8,616 nucleotides of DNA from Asaia bogorensis (GTDB lineage Bacteria > Pseudomonadota > Alphaproteobacteria > Acetobacterales > Acetobacteraceae). Within the stretch, counting starts at the first letter, position 1. Each line of letters opens with the position of its first letter. Shown here in pieces: positions 5,980-8,616 of the stretch. The notes under the pieces are model-generated. The model was given only the letters and a program-made list of their open reading frames with translations. It was not told the origin of the DNA and did no database searches. Position numbers and translations under genes: made by a program. The DNA is taken from the NCBI GenBank assembly GCA_945871455.1, contig CAMBXJ010000159.1, forward strand, positions 1 to 8,616. Direction: 5' to 3'.

Positions 5980-7254
5980 ATGGCGGATGAGAGGGTTGAA
6001 CTAGGCTTCGACGGACCGTGGTATCTGGGCCGATACCCCGACGTCGCTATAGCGATCTTAAAGGGCGCCGCGCGCGATGCGTGGGACCATTTTGTGAAGA
6101 TTGGGCGAGACGAAGGGCGGGAGGCGTTTGCCTTCGACGAAGCCTGGTATCTCGATTCCAATGCGGACGTGCGGGCGGCGTACCGCCAGCGCGCCATCCA
6201 ATCGCCGAAGATTCACTATCTGCAGCACGGCCGAAACGAAGACCGATTCCCCGTCGCGGCCGGCAGGGCCACGCGTGTCATTGCCTATGGGTCCTTCGGA
6301 TCGAACAATGTCGGGGATGAAGCGATCCTGGAGGGGATCAAGCGATTCTATCCGGACTGCATCCAGGTCTATCACAACAAGATCCGCACCGGCGAAGGCT
6401 ATCTGGCCACTCAACTGCTTGGTTCGACGCCATTTTTCCGATCCACGGACTATCTGATCCTGGGTGGTGGCGGCCTGTTGTACGACCGGGGGACGGTCAC
6501 CCTGATGATCCGGCTGGCGCGGGCCGCGCGCGAACAGGGCGCGATCGTGGATATCGCCCGCATGGGGTGTGAGGCGGCCCAGGACGATTACGCCAAGGAA
6601 ATCGTCGAACTGTTCGAAATGGCCCGCCGCGTCACCCTGCGCAGCACCCTGTCCCAGGCCATCATGGAAAAGCTGACGGGCAAGACCTATGCTGTCGAAC
6701 CCGACTTCGCGTTCAACCTCGCCGAAGAAGCCAGGCGCATGCCACGGCGCGGGAACGACATTCCGACCATCGGTATCGCAACCGCCTCCAGCAGCCGAGG
6801 GGACATCGAGGCTCTGGCCGCAGTCATCAAGAAATACACGCGCGCCGGAACCAGGGAGAAGGTGCGGTTCGTGCATATTCCGCACTCCCGGTCGTATTTC
6901 GAAATCGGCAACAACGATTGCGTGACCAGCAACGAGCTGTGGACCCTGTGCCACATGCACCAGGCGGAAGACGAATCGCTGCTGCAACTGCTGGATTACG
7001 ATCCAGAGCCGTTGTCGGTGCTGCAGACCTACCGCAACCTGGATGCGGTGATGTCGTCTCGCTATCACGGGCTGATTTTCGGCCAGATCACCGATACGCC
7101 CACCCTGGCGATCGGCGGAGATCTGATCAAGCTCCGCTCCTTGATCGAAGACCACGGGGCGGAGTCCATGCTGGTGGCGCGGAATATGGGGGAACTCGAA
7201 CAGACCATGGCCGCGCTCCTGCCCGTGGTACGGGAGAGGTCGGCATCGCGGTAG
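5980..7254 (+). CDS. Polysaccharide pyruvyl transferase with two N-terminal WYL/YPDV repeats
   Basis: A 424-residue protein. Residues about 10-91 are two copies of a ~42-residue repeat: FDGPWYLGRYPDVAIAI...HFVKIGRDEGR, then FDEAWYLDSNADVRAAY...HYLQHGRNEDR. Similar units are fused to alphaproteobacterial glycosyltransferases and RTX-type proteins; their role is unknown. From about 99 a polysaccharide pyruvyl transferase (CsaB/WcaK-type) domain follows, with YGSFGSNNVGDEAI (103-116), LILGGGGLLYD (159-169) and the C-terminal SSRYHGLIF (359-367), whose Arg and His are candidate phosphoenolpyruvate contacts. Such enzymes move the enolpyruvyl group of phosphoenolpyruvate onto a sugar to form a ketal. 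No signal peptide or membrane segment is apparent. I chose the ATG at 5980 over an adjacent TTG because AGAAGG lies 8-9 bases before it. Confidence 0.9.
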   Translation: MADERVELGFDGPWYLGRYPDVAIAILKGAARDAWDHFVKIGRDEGREAFAFDEAWYLDSNADVRAAYRQRAIQSPKIHYLQHGRNEDRFPVAAGRATRVIAYGSFGSNNVGDEAILEGIKRFYPDCIQVYHNKIRTGEGYLATQLLGSTPFFRSTDYLILGGGGLLYDRGTVTLMIRLARAAREQGAIVDIARMGCEAAQDDYAKEIVELFEMARRVTLRSTLSQAIMEKLTGKTYAVEPDFAFNLAEEARRMPRRGNDIPTIGIATASSSRGDIEALAAVIKKYTRAGTREKVRFVHIPHSRSYFEIGNNDCVTSNELWTLCHMHQAEDESLLQLLDYDPEPLSVLQTYRNLDAVMSSRYHGLIFGQITDTPTLAIGGDLIKLRSLIEDHGAESMLVARNMGELEQTMAALLPVVRERSASR

Positions 7255-7266
7255 AGCAAACTGACC

Positions 7267-7285
7267 GGGGCGGTCCACCCGTCCC
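7267..7285 (+). other. Short hairpin between the two pyruvyl transferase genes
   Basis: GGGGCGG (7267-7273) pairs with CCGTCCC (7279-7285) around a five-base loop, seven pairs with one G-T, 12 bases past the first gene's stop. No T-tract follows, so it is not a normal terminator; it could stabilise the mRNA end. The remaining gap to 7378 has a weak TTGGAG/TATAAG pair (7296-7301, 7320-7325, spacer 18) that may be a promoter for the second gene. Confidence 0.25.
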
Positions 7286-7378
7286 ACCGGCTGCCTTGGA
7301 GATTGACGCGACCGTGCCGTATAAGTTCCCGGAGGTATGGCGCCCGCCTTGCCGGACGATAAAAGATTCAGCGTGAGT

Positions 7379-8616
7379 ATGACCCGGGATCGAACACCGT
7401 TTGACGAGGCGTGGTACCTGCGGACATACCCCGATGCCGCGGCGGCGGTGTCACGCGGCGACTTCCCCACCGCCTGGGACCATTATCAGGCGCTCGGCCA
7501 ACCGGAAGATCGCGAAATCTGCCCGTTCGATGAGGACTGGTACCGGTTCCGCTACCCGGACGTCGTCGTCGCGGTGGAAGAGGGCAGGCTGCCGAGCGCG
7601 CGTTATCACTATATGCAGTATGGCTACCAGGAGCGGCGCCACCCACTCCCGTCCGGACGCGCCAAGCGGGTCTTTTCGTATGGGTCCTTCGGCACCAACA
7701 ATGTCGGCGACGAAGCGATCCTGGAAGGCGTCAAGCGCCTCTATCCGGACTGCATCCAGATCTACCATCACAAGCGGCGGGTCGGTGAAGGCGTGCAGCC
7801 GCACCAGATCCTGAATCAACCGGATTTCTTCCGCCCCGATGATTATCTGATCCTGGGGGGCGGCGGCCTGCTCTACAGCCGAGAGACGGTCGTGCTGATG
7901 ACCAACCTGGCCAAGGCCGCGCGCGCGGCCGGCGCCACCGTGGATATCGGGCGGCTGGGATGTGAGGCCGCGCATCAGGACTATGCCGCGGAAATGGTCG
8001 AACTTTTTTCGCTGGTCCGCAGGGCATCGGTGCGCAGCACGATCTCTCAGGCGATCATGAAGGAATTCACCGGCACGACGATTCCGGTGGAGTTCGACTT
8101 CGCCTTCAACCTGACAGCCGAGGCCCGCGCCACGCCGCGCCGCCTGTTCGATATCCCAACCATCGGGGTGGTCACGGCCACCAGCGGCGATGGGGATGTT
8201 CGGGGCCTTGCCGCGGTGTTGCGCACGCACACCCGCCCGGGGCGGCCGGCGCCGATCCGGTTCGTCCATATCCCGCATTCCCACTCGTATTTCGACGCGC
8301 GGAACAACGACCGGGTGACCGGGGAACAGCTATGGTCCTATGCGGGCATGCACGAAGCCGCGTCGGAGGACCTGTTCGAGTTGCGGGATTATGATCCGGA
8401 GCCGCTTTCGGTCCTGCGCCTGTATCGCCAACTCGATGGCGTGATCACGTCGCGTTATCACGGCCTGATCTTCGCGAATATGGCGGAAACACCGACCCTG
8501 GCGCTGGGCGGCGGGCTGATCAAGCTGCGGTCGTTTATCGAGGATCATCCGTCCCCGGACATGCTGGTCGCACGCACGACAGGCCAGTTGGCGGAGCAGA
8601 TGGTGCCGTTCATTGA
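7379..8616 (+). CDS. Second polysaccharide pyruvyl transferase paralogue, 3' end cut by window edge
   Basis: Translated by hand: 412 complete codons, open to the right edge. It is a tandem paralogue of the gene just upstream, with about 60% identity by eye in the catalytic part and no gap needed. Two N-terminal repeats are again present: FDEAWYLRTYPDAAAAV...HYQALGQPEDR (8-45) and FDEDWYRFRYPDVVVAV...HYMQYGYQERR (50-87). The pyruvyl transferase domain starts near 97 with YGSFGTNNVGDEAI (101-114), YLILGGGGLLYS (156-167) and TSRYHGLIF (357-365). By comparison with its sister only a few residues should be missing. The start is uncertain: ATG 7379 gives an N-terminus like the sister's; GTG 7373 and ATG 7337 are in frame, but the GGAGG before 7337 is only one base away, too close to serve it. 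Probably acts on the same or a related glycan. Confidence 0.88.
   Translation, partial: MTRDRTPFDEAWYLRTYPDAAAAVSRGDFPTAWDHYQALGQPEDREICPFDEDWYRFRYPDVVVAVEEGRLPSARYHYMQYGYQERRHPLPSGRAKRVFSYGSFGTNNVGDEAILEGVKRLYPDCIQIYHHKRRVGEGVQPHQILNQPDFFRPDDYLILGGGGLLYSRETVVLMTNLAKAARAAGATVDIGRLGCEAAHQDYAAEMVELFSLVRRASVRSTISQAIMKEFTGTTIPVEFDFAFNLTAEARATPRRLFDIPTIGVVTATSGDGDVRGLAAVLRTHTRPGRPAPIRFVHIPHSHSYFDARNNDRVTGEQLWSYAGMHEAASEDLFELRDYDPEPLSVLRLYRQLDGVITSRYHGLIFANMAETPTLALGGGLIKLRSFIEDHPSPDMLVARTTGQLAEQMVPFI

Noticed and set aside
7303..7325. TTGACG (7303) with TATAAG (7320) as a promoter for the second pyruvyl transferase
   Set aside because: The spacer is only 11 bases. The alternative TTGGAG at 7296 has a good spacer but a poor hexamer.
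6058..7470. Minus-strand open frame of 470 codons, the longest by count in the window
   Set aside because: It lies antisense to the first pyruvyl transferase, which has clear family motifs. Long mirror frames are expected in GC-rich genes, and the product resembles no protein.
7451..8284. Minus-strand frame of 277 codons similar in sequence to part of the antisense frame at 6058-7470
   Set aside because: The resemblance simply mirrors the paralogy of the two sense genes; it is not evidence of a second protein family.

Overview
The window looks like a chromosomal segment of a GC-rich alphaproteobacterium. The clues are a short Hfq that reads like the alphaproteobacterial form, a KPGNDG-coding palindromic repeat of the kind scattered through rhizobial and Rhodospirillales-like genomes, and a wide range of glycan-modifying proteins with modular N-termini. 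A Rhodospirillales-type host is my best guess, but this is inference from protein style and not from a search.

Left part (about 1-3953), all on the minus strand. At the left edge is a Uma2-family (DUF820) nuclease-like gene that runs off the window. It is followed by about 290 bp of non-coding sequence holding a REP-like inverted repeat and a possible terminator. Then, in transcription order from right to left, come a HAD-superfamily phosphatase, hfq (GTG start), hflX and an inositol-monophosphatase-family gene. The last two overlap by four bases (ATGA), and hflX lies 47 bp behind hfq, so hfq-hflX-IMPase is very probably one operon. hfq may also have its own extended -10 promoter.

Middle (3954-4129): a divergent intergenic region with a strikingly AT-rich patch, presumably promoters for both directions.

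Right part (4130-8616), all on the plus strand. This is a set of surface-glycan modification genes. First comes a sulfotransferase with an N-terminal beta-sandwich-like domain. Then there is a 455-bp gap containing several inverted repeats and a good extended -10 promoter. Last are two tandem paralogous polysaccharide pyruvyl transferases, each with two N-terminal repeats of the FDxxWYL...YPDV type; the second runs off the right edge. Sulfate and ketal-pyruvate groups both make a glycan acidic, so the three right-hand genes may act on one capsule, exopolysaccharide or LPS-like polymer. No mobile element, CRISPR array, tRNA or rRNA was seen.
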